Assembly: GCA_000223315.2 (NCBI GenBank)
Contig: AFUS01000004.1
Span: 1-64,000 of the forward strand
DNA length: 64,000 bases
Reading direction: 5' to 3'
Source of the DNA: Parvimonas sp. oral taxon 393 str. F0440
Lineage (GTDB): Bacteria > Bacillota > Clostridia > Tissierellales > Peptoniphilaceae
Below are positions 41,658 through 50,810 of the stretch, one piece after another (position 1 is the first letter of the stretch; every line of letters begins with the position of its first letter). Both the position numbers and the translations under genes were made by a program. The notes under the pieces were generated by a model, which made no database searches, was not told where the DNA came from, and was given only the letters and a program-made list of their open reading frames with translations.

Positions 41658-42476
41658 ATGAAAAAATTATTAAGAGTATTTTTAGTTTTAACTATGATTC
41701 TTGGATTTACTGCTTGTTCTTCAAAACCTGCAGATAAGAAAGAAACTAAAGTTGAAAAGACAGAAAAGAAGAAGCTAACTGTTTTTTGTGCGGCTTCAAT
41801 GACTGAAACTATGGAACAAATTAAAAAAGTATATGAAGAAAAACATAAGGATATTGAATTGGTTTATACTTTTGATTCTTCAGGAACTTTAAAGAAACAA
41901 ATCGAACAAGGAGCTGAAGCGGATATTTTCATTTCAGCAGCTCAAAAACAAATGAATGCTTTGGATAAGTCAAAGACTCCTGAAGCTACTGTAGTTATTG
42001 ACGAAGCAACTAGATTTAATCTTTTAGAAAATAAAGTTGTTCTTGCGGTTTCAAAGGGAAATTCTTTAGGACTTAAAGATTTTACAGATTTAACAAAGAC
42101 TGAAATTTCTAAAATCGCTCTTGGAAACTCTGACGTTCCTGTTGGGCAATATTCAGAAGAACTTTTGAAAAACTTAAAAATCTGGGATGAAATTCAAAAG
42201 AAAGTTACTTTAGGAAGCAATGTTAAAGAAGTTACAACTTGGATTAAAGAAGGGGTTGCAAACTGTGGTATCATCTATGCAACTGATGCTTATTCAGCTG
42301 GACTTGAAGTTGTTGCAACTGCAAAAGAAGGAATGATTAAGACTCCCGTTTTATATCCAGCTGCAATTATGAAAAATTCAAAAAACGCAAAAGAAGCCAA
42401 AGAATTTTTAGAATTCTTAAAAGGTGATGAATGTAAGGCAATTTTTGAAAAAGTTGGCTTTACAATGGCGAAATAA
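41658..42476 (+). CDS. modA: Molybdate ABC transporter, substrate-binding lipoprotein
   Basis: A 272-residue lipoprotein with signal MKKLLRVFLVLTMILGF and lipobox FTAC. The mature part begins LTVFCAASMTETMEQI, the oxyanion-binding ModA pattern, with DSSGTLKKQIEQGAEADIFISA and a C-terminal ATAKEG region. It captures molybdate or tungstate outside the cell and passes it to ModB/ModC, whose genes follow. It is the first gene of a six-gene molybdenum operon. Confidence 0.93.
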   Translation: MKKLLRVFLVLTMILGFTACSSKPADKKETKVEKTEKKKLTVFCAASMTETMEQIKKVYEEKHKDIELVYTFDSSGTLKKQIEQGAEADIFISAAQKQMNALDKSKTPEATVVIDEATRFNLLENKVVLAVSKGNSLGLKDFTDLTKTEISKIALGNSDVPVGQYSEELLKNLKIWDEIQKKVTLGSNVKEVTTWIKEGVANCGIIYATDAYSAGLEVVATAKEGMIKTPVLYPAAIMKNSKNAKEAKEFLEFLKGDECKAIFEKVGFTMAK

Positions 42477-42519
42477 TTTAAATAAAAATACAAAATAGTA
42501 ATAAGAAAGGGAAGTGTTT

Positions 42520-43182
42520 ATGGATTTTTATCCTCTTTTGAATTCGCTGAGAATTGCATTAATTTCTTCTGTGATAACTTTTTTTATCGGGATATTCTTA
42601 GCATATTATATTTCAAAACTTAATAGATTTGTAAGGGGAATTTTGGATGTTATTCTAACACTTCCTTTAGTATTACCACCTACGGTTATCGGCTTTTTCA
42701 TTTTGAGATTATTATCTCCGAAAAGTGCAATCGGAAGTTTTTTCTTGGAAAAATTTTCAATAAGACTTGTTATGAATTGGTATTCTGCAATCTTTGCAAC
42801 TGTAGTCGTAACTTTTCCACTAATGTATAGAATAGCCAGAAGTTCTTTTCAAAATTTCGATATGAATTTAAAATATGTTGCTCAAACACTTGGAAAGAGT
42901 AATACTTGGATTTTTTGGAGAATAACTTTACCTAATTGCAAACAGGGAATTTTAGCAGGACTTGTTTTAAGTTTTGCAAGAGCCTTGGGCGAATATGGAG
43001 CGACAAGTATGGTTTCAGGTTACACTCCAAATGATACGGCAACAATTTCTACTACCGTTTATCAACTTTGGAGAACGGGAAATGATGCTTTGGCTTATAG
43101 ATGGGTGCTTGTAAATATTGTAATTTCATTTACAGTTCTTATCATTATAAATATGTTGGAAAATAAAGCGATTAAAGAATAA
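42520..43182 (+). CDS. modB: Molybdate ABC transporter, permease
   Basis: A 220-residue membrane protein with about five spans and the permease EAA loop (ARALGEYGATSMVSG). The start is ATG 42520 after AGAAAGGGAAG; an in-frame GTG six bases earlier overlaps the ribosome site and is less likely. It forms the channel for ModA-delivered molybdate. Located 43 bases after modA and 16 before modC. Confidence 0.92.
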   Translation: MDFYPLLNSLRIALISSVITFFIGIFLAYYISKLNRFVRGILDVILTLPLVLPPTVIGFFILRLLSPKSAIGSFFLEKFSIRLVMNWYSAIFATVVVTFPLMYRIARSSFQNFDMNLKYVAQTLGKSNTWIFWRITLPNCKQGILAGLVLSFARALGEYGATSMVSGYTPNDTATISTTVYQLWRTGNDALAYRWVLVNIVISFTVLIIINMLENKAIKE

Positions 43183-43198
43183 AAAATTGGAGTAATTT

Positions 43199-44242
43199 AT
43201 GATTTATGTTGATATTGAAAAGAATTTTGGAAAATTTAATTTAAGAACGAAATTTGAATTTGACAATGAAATAATGGGGCTTTTAGGAGCATCAGGAAGC
43301 GGAAAAAGTCTTACTTTAAAATGTATTGCAGGAATTGAAAAACCCGATAAAGGAAGAATTGTATTAAATGATAGAGTTCTATTCGACTCTGAAAAAAAGA
43401 TAAATATTTCACCAAAAGACAGAAAAATAGGTTATTTATTTCAAGATTATGCCCTTTTTCCCAATATGAATGTATATGAAAATATTAAAGTGGGTATAAG
43501 AGAAGGAGAAAATTTTGATAAATTAATTATGGAAAAACTTGAAGAGATGAGAATTTCTCATTTAAAAGATAAGAAAATATATGAAATTTCCGGTGGAGAA
43601 AAGCAAAGAGTTGCTCTTGCGAGATTACTTATAAATAAGCCGGAAATTATCCTTTTAGATGAGCCTTTTTCTGCATTGGACGACTATTTAAAATGGAAAA
43701 TAGAATTGGAAGTTGGGGAAGTTTTAAGAAAATACAAAATTCCTACAATTTTGGTTTCACATAGTAGAGAAGAAGTCTATAGACTTTGTAAGGAAATCTG
43801 TGTAATGTCTAAAGGTAAAAGTGAAGAGCTTATGCAAAAGAAAGAGCTTTTTAAAAATCCTAAAACTTTTTCGTCCTGTCTGATTTCCGGTTGTAAAAAC
43901 TTTTCTGAAATTGAAAAAATTTCAGAAAATAGACTTAGAGCAAAGGACTGGGATGTTGAGCTTGAAACTAGCGATATGATTTTAGAAAATCATAAGGTTT
44001 TGGGAGTGCGTGCACATTTTATTGAATTTGTAAAATCAGATGAAAATTCATTTGAAGTTGAAATCGACAAGGTCATTGAAGATGTTTTTACTTATATAAT
44101 ATTAGTTCGAAAAAAAGGTGCAAGAAAATCCATAAGGGTTGAAGTAACTAAGGATGTTTGGAAAAAGGTTGAAAACGAAAATAATCTTTTTATTACTTTA
44201 AGAAAAGAAGATTTAATTTTGTTGGAATCGGAAAATAATTAA
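43199..44242 (+). CDS. modC: Molybdate ABC transporter, ATPase
   Basis: 347 residues. Walker A GASGSGKSLTLKC, Q-loop region LFQDYALFPNM, signature ISGGEKQRVALARLL, Walker B IILLDEPFSALDD, switch VSHSRE. The C-terminal 120 residues are a TOBE-like extension that in ModC/CysA relatives senses the anion. Genetic linkage to modAB and moaAC supports molybdate rather than sulfate. Confidence 0.92.
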   Translation: MIYVDIEKNFGKFNLRTKFEFDNEIMGLLGASGSGKSLTLKCIAGIEKPDKGRIVLNDRVLFDSEKKINISPKDRKIGYLFQDYALFPNMNVYENIKVGIREGENFDKLIMEKLEEMRISHLKDKKIYEISGGEKQRVALARLLINKPEIILLDEPFSALDDYLKWKIELEVGEVLRKYKIPTILVSHSREEVYRLCKEICVMSKGKSEELMQKKELFKNPKTFSSCLISGCKNFSEIEKISENRLRAKDWDVELETSDMILENHKVLGVRAHFIEFVKSDENSFEVEIDKVIEDVFTYIILVRKKGARKSIRVEVTKDVWKKVENENNLFITLRKEDLILLESENN

Positions 44243-44262
44243 AAATCTAGATAGGAGATTAT

Positions 44263-45204
44263 ATGAAAGATAGATTTGGAAGAAATATCACCTACCTTAG
44301 AATTTCAGTTACTGATTTATGTAATTTAAGGTGCAAATACTGTATGCCCGAAAGTGGGGTTAAAAGTCTTTGTCATAGTGATATTCTATCCATTGAAGAA
44401 ATTGTTGAGATAGTTAAAGTCGCATCTAAAAATGGAATAAAAAAAATTAGGTTGACAGGTGGGGAACCTTTGGTTCGTCGCGGTTTTATTAATTTGTGTA
44501 AACAGATTTCTAAGATTGATGAAATTGAAGATATTGCAATAACGACAAATGGAGTTTATCTAAAAGATATGGCAGATGAACTTTTTGAAAATAAAGTTAG
44601 AAGAATAAATTTCAGCCTTGACACTTTGATAAAAGAAAAGTACAATGATATAACAAGGAGAAATGATTTTGATAAGACTATGGAAAGTCTTTTTTATGCA
44701 ATAAAAAAGGGCTTTAAGGTCAAGATAAATGTAGTTCTAATCGGGGGCTTTAATGATGATGAAATACAGGACTTTGTAAATTTAGCAAATGAATACGAGT
44801 TGGAAGTTCGTTTTATCGAGCTAATGCAAATTGGAGAAACGGCAAATTGGTCTAAGGATAAATTTATTTCAAATAAAATTGTTTTGGAAAAAGTTCCTGA
44901 ATTGGAGTTCGACGGAGTTTCCGGAGTTGCAAAAATCTACAAGATAAAAGGACAAAGGGGTAGAATAGGACTTATAAGCCCTATAAGTTGTTCATTCTGT
45001 GAAGATTGTAATCGTATAAGATTAACAAGCGACGGAAAACTGAAACCTTGCCTACATTCAAGAGATGAAATAAATCTTAAGGGCTTAAGTGGAGAAGAGC
45101 TTGAAGAAGTTTTCAAGAGAGGAATTTATGAAAAACCTGAAAAACATCATCTTGAAGACGGAAAGAGTGAAAGTGCAAGAGATATGAATAAAATCGGAGG
45201 TTAA
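44263..45204 (+). CDS. moaA: GTP 3',8-cyclase MoaA (radical SAM)
   Basis: First step of molybdenum cofactor synthesis: GTP to 3',8-cyclo-GTP. The N-terminal cluster is CNLRCKYC, the C-terminal cluster is CSFCEDCNRIRLTSDGKLKPC, both complete; the essential C-terminal GG (MNKIGG) is present. 313 residues. It is cotranscribed with modABC in front and moaC behind (one base between). Confidence 0.95.
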   Translation: MKDRFGRNITYLRISVTDLCNLRCKYCMPESGVKSLCHSDILSIEEIVEIVKVASKNGIKKIRLTGGEPLVRRGFINLCKQISKIDEIEDIAITTNGVYLKDMADELFENKVRRINFSLDTLIKEKYNDITRRNDFDKTMESLFYAIKKGFKVKINVVLIGGFNDDEIQDFVNLANEYELEVRFIELMQIGETANWSKDKFISNKIVLEKVPELEFDGVSGVAKIYKIKGQRGRIGLISPISCSFCEDCNRIRLTSDGKLKPCLHSRDEINLKGLSGEELEEVFKRGIYEKPEKHHLEDGKSESARDMNKIGG

Positions 45205-45205
45205 A

Positions 45206-45690
45206 ATGGAAGAAAAAGTTTTAACTCATATTAATGATCAAGGCCGAGCGAAAATGGTCGATGTTGGAGAAAAAGAAAAACTAAAAGAATTGCCAAGGCT
45301 TTTGCAAAAGTTAAATTAAATGAAGAAACTTTTAATATAGTTGTAAAGGGCAAAGCAAAAAAAGGTGATGTTCTAGCTATTTCTCAAGTTGCAGGAATTA
45401 TGGGAGCAAAAAAGACTTCTGATATAATTCCAATGTGCCACCCGATAAATTTAGTTGGTGTTGACATTGAATTTAATATGGATTATGAAAACTTTGAAAT
45501 AGAAATAATTGCCACAACTAAATGTGTTGGAGAAACCGGAGTTGAAATGGAAGCACTATCAGCAGTTTCAATAGCAGCTCTAACAATATATGATATGTGC
45601 AAGGCAATTCAAAGGGATATTGAAATAACGGATATTAAATTATTAGAAAAATCAGGCGGAAAAAGCGGAGATTTTGTGAGGGGTAAGTAA
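45206..45690 (+). CDS. moaC: Cyclic pyranopterin monophosphate synthase MoaC (one frameshift)
   Basis: Second Moco step, acting on the MoaA product. It starts ATG 45206 after GGAGG with LTHINDQGRAKMVDVGEKEK; the frame then slips at the five-A run 45276-45280, and one extra A reads EKTKRIAKAFAKVKLNEE and continues through KKTSDIIPMCHPI and GVEMEALSAVS. The full protein is 161 residues, the normal length. It overlaps the next start (TAATG). Confidence 0.92.
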
Positions 45691-46121
45691 TGAAAGTTTT
45701 AGCAGTAAGTATAAGTGAAAGAAAGGGAATAAAAAAACATCCCGTAGAGTACATAGAATTAATTGAAGATTACGGAATAGACGGCGATGCTCATGCAGGA
45801 AAATGGCATAGACAAGTAAGTTTGCTTGGAGTTGAAAGTATGGAAGCGATGAAAGAAAAACTTCCTACACTTTCAGCAGGAGATTTTGCAGAAAATATCT
45901 TAACTGAAGGAATTGTCCTTTACAAATTGCCGATTGGGACAATCTTAAAAGTAGGAGACTGTATTCTTGAAGTTACACAAATTGGTAAAGAATGTCATCT
46001 AGGCTGTGAAATAAGACATATTGTTGGAGATTGTGTAATGCCAAGAGAAGGAATCTTCACAAAAGTAATAAAAGGCGGAAAGATAAAAGCAGACGATAAA
46101 ATTGAAATCGTAGAAAAATAG
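45690..46121 (+). CDS. MOSC-domain protein
   Basis: 143 residues, a single MOSC domain: GIDGDAHAGKWHRQVSLLGVES, GDFAENILTEGI and the conserved cysteine in GKECHLGC. MOSC proteins handle sulfur or molybdenum cofactor; small ones adjoining moa genes are often annotated with Moco sulfuration or in mog-like loci. It is the last gene of the molybdenum operon and is followed by a terminator. Confidence 0.88.
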   Translation: MKVLAVSISERKGIKKHPVEYIELIEDYGIDGDAHAGKWHRQVSLLGVESMEAMKEKLPTLSAGDFAENILTEGIVLYKLPIGTILKVGDCILEVTQIGKECHLGCEIRHIVGDCVMPREGIFTKVIKGGKIKADDKIEIVEK

Positions 46122-46130
46122 ATTATATTT

Positions 46131-46158
46131 AAGACATCTAAAATTTAGATGTCTTTTT
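46131..46158 (+). terminator. Terminator of the molybdenum operon
   Basis: AAGACATCTAAA / TTTAGATGTCTT hairpin followed by a T run. Confidence 0.88.
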
Positions 46159-46159
46159 T

Positions 46160-46224
46160 ATTGCGAAGCAACAAGGTTCCCGGGTACCCAGCCGATGCAA
46201 AGCATCGTGGAAGGGTGGGGTTCT
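46160..46224. repeat. 65-base GC-richer repeat, copy A
   Basis: Contains GCAACAAGGTTCCCGGGTACC, the small palindrome GATGCaaAGCATC and AGGGTGGGGTTCTT. An inverted, nearly identical copy lies at 59491-59556 and a truncated one at 15575. All three are at 3' ends of genes. Confidence 0.75.
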
Positions 46225-46468
46225 TATAAAATTTTTATGAAAATATAAGAAATTAATTTCATTAAAATTTTTTATGGTTTAAAAAATTCATTAAAAATTC
46301 ATTAATTAAGTTTTTACAACTTGTAAGATTATTCAAAAATGTTTTTTAGATTAATATATTATATTGATACTGACTTATTAACATATAATATAGAAGATTA
46401 CAAGTTCAAAGTAGAATAAAAACAGTATTAATGTACATACAAATTTAATTTTTAATAAAATAATTATA
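46225..46468. other. AT-rich intergenic region, no gene seen
   Basis: Between the molybdenum and oligopeptide permease operons. Several short A/T palindromes but no ORF with a ribosome site and no RNA family that I recognise. Confidence 0.4.
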
Positions 46469-46571
46469 AAAATGAATAATTATGCATTATTAAAATGTCC
46501 TGGCATTAGGAATAACAAACTTTAAAAATGTTTTCAGGGTACTTGATTATTCATTTTAAATATTGTATAAT
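46469..46571 (+). promoter_or_regulatory. opp promoter with flanking inverted repeat
   Basis: Promoter TTGATT (46543-46548), 17 bases, TATAAT (46566-46571), placing the start near 46578 and leaving a leader of about 190 bases. A perfect 12-base repeat, AAAATGAATAAT at 46469-46480 and its complement at 46546-46557, has its right arm over the -35/spacer region. The 65 bases between contain CCTG / CAGG and could form a loop or a protein-bound structure. Confidence 0.6.
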
Positions 46572-46769
46572 TATAGATGAATTTATAACATAGGTACATT
46601 TATTGATAAAAATTGATTTATTTTCAATTGATTTTTATTTTATAGGGAATTATTTAAAATGTTTTTTATTCCTTTTTACTTTAGTTTTTAATATAAATAT
46701 AGAAAACAAAATGTATTTATGAAATTATAGAGAATAATACCAAAACACAAAGTTAGGGGGAGAGAATCT

Positions 46770-47774
46770 ATGGATCAAAAAGAATTACTTTTGGAAATTA
46801 AAGATCTACACACAAGTTTTAGAATCCGTGATGATTATTTTGACGCAGTAGATGGCGTTAATATGAAATTATTCTCTGATGAAATACTAGCTATAGTAGG
46901 GGAAAGTGGTTGTGGTAAATCGACTTTAGCTACTACTATTATGGGTTTACATAATCCGAACTATACTCGTTCAACAGGAGAAATACTGTTTGAAGGAAAG
47001 AATTTAGTAGGTTTGTCAGAAAAAGAATTTAATGAAATTAGAGGAGAAGGCATTGGAATGATTTTCCAAGATCCGCTTTCATCACTAAATCCTTTACAAA
47101 GAATAGGAAAACAAATCGAGGAAGGCTTGATTTATCATACAAAAATGAATGCTGAAGAAAGAAAAGCCAGAGTTTTGGAATTGATTGAACAAGTAGGTAT
47201 TCCTAACCCACCTCGTGTTGCAAGACAATATCCACATGAATTATCAGGTGGTATGAGACAAAGAGTTATCATCGCAATCGCTCTTGCTTGTAAACCTAAG
47301 ATTATTATTGCGGATGAACCGACAACTGCACTTGACGTAACAATTCAAGCACAAATTTTGGACCTTTTGGTTGAAATTCAAAAGGAAATTAATGCAGGAA
47401 TTATCTTAATCACTCACGATTTAGGAGTTGTTGCTCAACTTGCTGATAGAGTTTGTGTAATGTATGCGGGACAAATAGTTGAAGAAGCACCTGTTTTGGA
47501 TTTATTTACAAATGCAAAACATCCTTATACTAGAAGTTTGTTGAACAGTATTCCACAAATGGATGCAGACGATGAAGATTTATATGTAATTCAAGGTATG
47601 GTTCCTTCATTAAAGAACTTACCAAGACAAGGTTGTAGATTTAAAGCCAGAATTCCTTGGATTAGTGATGAAGAACATGAAGAAAATCCTACAATGCATG
47701 AAGTTGAACCCGGACATTTTGTAAGATGTACTTGCTATAAGAATTTTCATTTTGATGAAAAGGGGGGTAATTAA
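46770..47774 (+). CDS. oppD: Oligopeptide ABC transporter ATP-binding protein (OppD/DppD type)
   Basis: 334 residues. Walker A GESGCGKSTLA, Q-loop IFQDPLSSLNPL, signature LSGGMRQRVIIA, Walker B IIIADEPTTALD, and the C-terminal oligopeptide/dipeptide region with a cysteine pair (RCTCYKN) and GCRFKARIPW. It begins the four-gene transport operon after AGGGGGAGAG. The next gene starts at its last base. Peptides are the likely cargo; nickel or other Opp-family cargo is possible since no binding protein is encoded here. Confidence 0.9.
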   Translation: MDQKELLLEIKDLHTSFRIRDDYFDAVDGVNMKLFSDEILAIVGESGCGKSTLATTIMGLHNPNYTRSTGEILFEGKNLVGLSEKEFNEIRGEGIGMIFQDPLSSLNPLQRIGKQIEEGLIYHTKMNAEERKARVLELIEQVGIPNPPRVARQYPHELSGGMRQRVIIAIALACKPKIIIADEPTTALDVTIQAQILDLLVEIQKEINAGIILITHDLGVVAQLADRVCVMYAGQIVEEAPVLDLFTNAKHPYTRSLLNSIPQMDADDEDLYVIQGMVPSLKNLPRQGCRFKARIPWISDEEHEENPTMHEVEPGHFVRCTCYKNFHFDEKGGN

Positions 47775-48709
47775 TGAGCTTTTTAGAAATTAAAGACCTT
47801 AAGGTTCACTATCCTATAAGAGGAGGTTTTTTCAATAAGATAATAGACCATGTACTAGCTGTTGACGGTGTAGATATGGTTATCGAAAAAGGAAAAACTT
47901 ATGGACTTATTGGAGAAAGTGGTAGTGGTAAGAGTACTATAGGTAAAGCTATAATCGGTCTTGAAAAAATTACAAGTGGACAAGTTATTTTTGACGGGAA
48001 ACCTCTTACTAAAAAAATGGTAAGAAAAGATAAAGAATTTACAAGAGATGTTCAAATGATTTTCCAAGATAATATGGCGAGTTTAGACCCTAAAAAGAGA
48101 GTTATAGACATCATTGCAGAGCCTTTAAGAAACTTCGAAAAAATGACTGTAACAGAAGAAAGAAAAAAAGTTTTAGAACTTTTGGATATAGTTGGTATGC
48201 CGGAAGATGCATTATATAAATATTCATTCGAATTTTCCGGTGGTCAAAGACAAAGAATTGGGGTTGCCAGAGCAATAAGTTTAAATCCTAGACTTATAAT
48301 TGCCGACGAACCTGTTTCAGCACTTGACCTTTCAGTTCAAGCACAAGTTTTGAACTTTATGAAAAAAATTCAAAAAGATATGGGATTGTCTTACCTTTTC
48401 ATTTCTCATGACCTTGGTGTTGTAAAACATATGTGCGACTACATAAACATTATGTACAGAGGAAGACTTGTTGAAAGAGGAACAAAGGAAGATATTTATA
48501 AAAATCCACAACATATCTACACAAAGAGATTAATTGCAGCTATTCCGGAAACGGATCCAAGATTGAAAGAACAATTAATTGAAAACAGAATTAAAGTAGA
48601 ACAAGAATATAAAGAATTAGAAAAAGACTACTATGATGAAAATGGTAAAGTATTTGATTTGATTAAACTTACAGATAGTCATTATGTAGCAAAAAAGGAG
48701 GTAAAATAG
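47774..48709 (+). CDS. oppF: Oligopeptide ABC transporter ATP-binding protein (OppF/DppF type)
   Basis: 311 residues. Walker A GESGSGKSTIGKA, Q-loop IFQDNMASLDPKKRV, signature FSGGQRQRIGVARA, Walker B IIADEPVSALDLSVQ, switch ISHDLGVV. The second ATPase of the Opp heterodimer. It overlaps oppD by one base and precedes oppB by one base. The C-terminus ends in a longer acidic tail DYYDENGKVFDLIKLTDSHY than usual. Confidence 0.9.
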   Translation: MSFLEIKDLKVHYPIRGGFFNKIIDHVLAVDGVDMVIEKGKTYGLIGESGSGKSTIGKAIIGLEKITSGQVIFDGKPLTKKMVRKDKEFTRDVQMIFQDNMASLDPKKRVIDIIAEPLRNFEKMTVTEERKKVLELLDIVGMPEDALYKYSFEFSGGQRQRIGVARAISLNPRLIIADEPVSALDLSVQAQVLNFMKKIQKDMGLSYLFISHDLGVVKHMCDYINIMYRGRLVERGTKEDIYKNPQHIYTKRLIAAIPETDPRLKEQLIENRIKVEQEYKELEKDYYDENGKVFDLIKLTDSHYVAKKEVK

Positions 48710-48710
48710 T

Positions 48711-49667
48711 ATGTGGAAAACCGTGTTAAGAAGATTCCTTCTAATGATACCTCAATTAATAATATTAAGTATTATAGTATTTATTTTAGCTAAGATGATG
48801 CCGGGGGATCCTTTCACAGGACAAATCACTCCGACAACTGATCCAAAGCAAATAGAAGCATTAAGAATAAAATATGGTTTCTATGATCCATGGTATCAAC
48901 AATATTGGAGATGGATTACAAATATGTTCCATGGAGATTTCGGTACAAGTTATTCATTCAAATTACCTGTATCTACACTTTTAGGACAAAGAATTGGAAA
49001 TACTTTCTGGTTATCACTACTTTGCGTAACTTTCTTATATGCATTGGCATTACCGCTTGGTATTTTCTCCGGTAGATATAATGGAGGTAAGTTTGACAAA
49101 GCTGTTACATTGTATAACTTCGTAACTTATGCGATTCCGGGCTTTATTTTCTACTTGCTTATGATTTTATTATTTGCTTACACATTGCATTGGTTCCCTG
49201 CATCAGATTCTGTGGATCCCGGTGTTTCAGGATTTGGATATGTTATAAGTAGATTAAGACATATGATATTACCTGCAATTTGTTATGCAATGATAGCTAC
49301 AACAGGAACAGTTCAATATTTAAGAAATGAAATTATAGATGCTAAGGGTTCAGACTATGTAAGAACTGCAAGAAGTAAGGGAGTACCTATTGATAAAGTT
49401 TATACTCATCATATCTTTAGAAATTCTCTTTTACCAATAGCTGCATTCTTCGGTTTCACATTGACAGGACTTATCTCAGGTTCAGTATTTATGGAAACAA
49501 TATTTGGATATCCTGGAATGGGTAAATTATTCATTGAAGCTATTCAATCAAGAGATTATTCAGTATTGACTACATTAATTATGATTTTTGGATTTATGAC
49601 TTTACTTGGAAGTTTGTTATCAGACATAATTATGAGTATAGTTGACCCAAGAATAAGAATAGAATAA
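48711..49667 (+). CDS. oppB: Oligopeptide ABC transporter permease (OppB type)
   Basis: 318 residues, six membrane spans. N-terminal ILSIIVFILAKMMPGDPF and the ATPase-coupling EAA region DYVRTARSKGVPIDKVYTHHIFRNSLLP are characteristic of OppB/DppB. Expected to form the channel with OppC. Confidence 0.93.
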   Translation: MWKTVLRRFLLMIPQLIILSIIVFILAKMMPGDPFTGQITPTTDPKQIEALRIKYGFYDPWYQQYWRWITNMFHGDFGTSYSFKLPVSTLLGQRIGNTFWLSLLCVTFLYALALPLGIFSGRYNGGKFDKAVTLYNFVTYAIPGFIFYLLMILLFAYTLHWFPASDSVDPGVSGFGYVISRLRHMILPAICYAMIATTGTVQYLRNEIIDAKGSDYVRTARSKGVPIDKVYTHHIFRNSLLPIAAFFGFTLTGLISGSVFMETIFGYPGMGKLFIEAIQSRDYSVLTTLIMIFGFMTLLGSLLSDIIMSIVDPRIRIE

Positions 49668-49683
49668 TAGGGGGAGTGAGAAA

Positions 49684-50598
49684 ATGAGTAAAGAAAAAGA
49701 AATAAAAAAAGATGCTTCCCTAAATAAGCAAGAAATTACACCAAGTGCTTTTAAAGTAATTGTTAGGGAATTTAAAAAAGATAAATTAGCAACATTTTCA
49801 CTTGCATTGTTAACTTTTATAATTTTAACAGTATTTATAGGAAGTATGTTCTTCGATGTAGAAGAAGTAATGAAAGTTAATCTTATGGATTCATTCCTAA
49901 GACCAGGAGAAGGTGGATATTTTCTAGGAACTGACCAAGCCGGTAGATCTCTTTTAGGACAACTTTTCATCGGAACTAGAAATTCAATAATAATTGGTGC
50001 ATCAGTAACAGTTTTAACTAATGTAATTGGTATTATTGTTGGTTTGATTATCGGATACTACGGCGGTATTGTAGATAATATCATTATGAGAATTATAGAC
50101 TTTATCCAAGTATTACCAATTCTTATGCTTATTATCGTATTCGTAACATTAGTTCCTTCATACAATATGGTTACATTCGTATTCATCATGAGTGTGTTCT
50201 ATTGGGTAGGTATTGCAAGACTTGTAAGATCAAAGGCTCTTTCAGAAGGAAGACGTGATTATATAAGTGCTTCTAAGACAATGGGAACACCTGCTTGGAA
50301 GATAATGTTCGGTGGAATTTTACCAAATATCAGCTCAATTCTTATAATAAGTGCTATTTTGGACTTAGCAGGAAATATGGGAATTGAAATCGGACTTACA
50401 TTCCTTGGATTCGGTTTACCACCGGGAGTACCTTCACTTGGAACTCTTATCAACAAGGCGTTAGACCCTACAATCTTAAGAGATAGAATGTATATTTGGT
50501 TCCCTGCATCAATGTTAGTACTTGTTCTAATGCTTTCAATAAACTATGCAGGACAAGCAGTAAGAAGAGCATCAGATGCAAAACAAAGATTAGGTTAG
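49684..50598 (+). CDS. oppC: Oligopeptide ABC transporter permease (OppC type)
   Basis: 304 residues with a cytoplasmic N-terminal stretch and five to six spans. FLGTDQAGRSLLGQLFIGTRNS and the EAA loop RDYISASKTMGTPAWKIMFGGILPN are typical of OppC/DppC. Last gene of the operon; terminator 25 bases downstream. No gene for a substrate-binding protein precedes or follows, so it must be supplied from elsewhere. Confidence 0.93.
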   Translation: MSKEKEIKKDASLNKQEITPSAFKVIVREFKKDKLATFSLALLTFIILTVFIGSMFFDVEEVMKVNLMDSFLRPGEGGYFLGTDQAGRSLLGQLFIGTRNSIIIGASVTVLTNVIGIIVGLIIGYYGGIVDNIIMRIIDFIQVLPILMLIIVFVTLVPSYNMVTFVFIMSVFYWVGIARLVRSKALSEGRRDYISASKTMGTPAWKIMFGGILPNISSILIISAILDLAGNMGIEIGLTFLGFGLPPGVPSLGTLINKALDPTILRDRMYIWFPASMLVLVLMLSINYAGQAVRRASDAKQRLG

Positions 50599-50622
50599 AA
50601 ATAATTTAATATTTATAAAAAT

Positions 50623-50649
50623 TAAGCGTAGAGAAATCTACGCTTTTTT
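50623..50649 (+). terminator. Terminator of the opp operon
   Basis: AAGCGTAGA / TCTACGCTT stem with GAAA loop and T run. Confidence 0.88.
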
Positions 50650-50725
50650 GTGCAATAAATTTGTATTTTCTATTTGCTAAGAAAAAGACACTTGATTATT
50701 TATTATACAAAAGTATAAAAAGATG

Positions 50726-50754
50726 TTTACAAACACTATTTTATATGATATAAT
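50726..50754 (+). promoter_or_regulatory. Promoter of the small exported protein gene
   Basis: TTTACA (50726-50731), 17 bases, TATAAT (50749-50754), about 57 bases before the ATG, which follows AAGGGGGAT. Confidence 0.75.
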
Positions 50755-50810
50755 GAATATACTTTAATAGTTTATTTAGAAACTGTACAAAATTACAAGG
50801 GGGATTAGTT

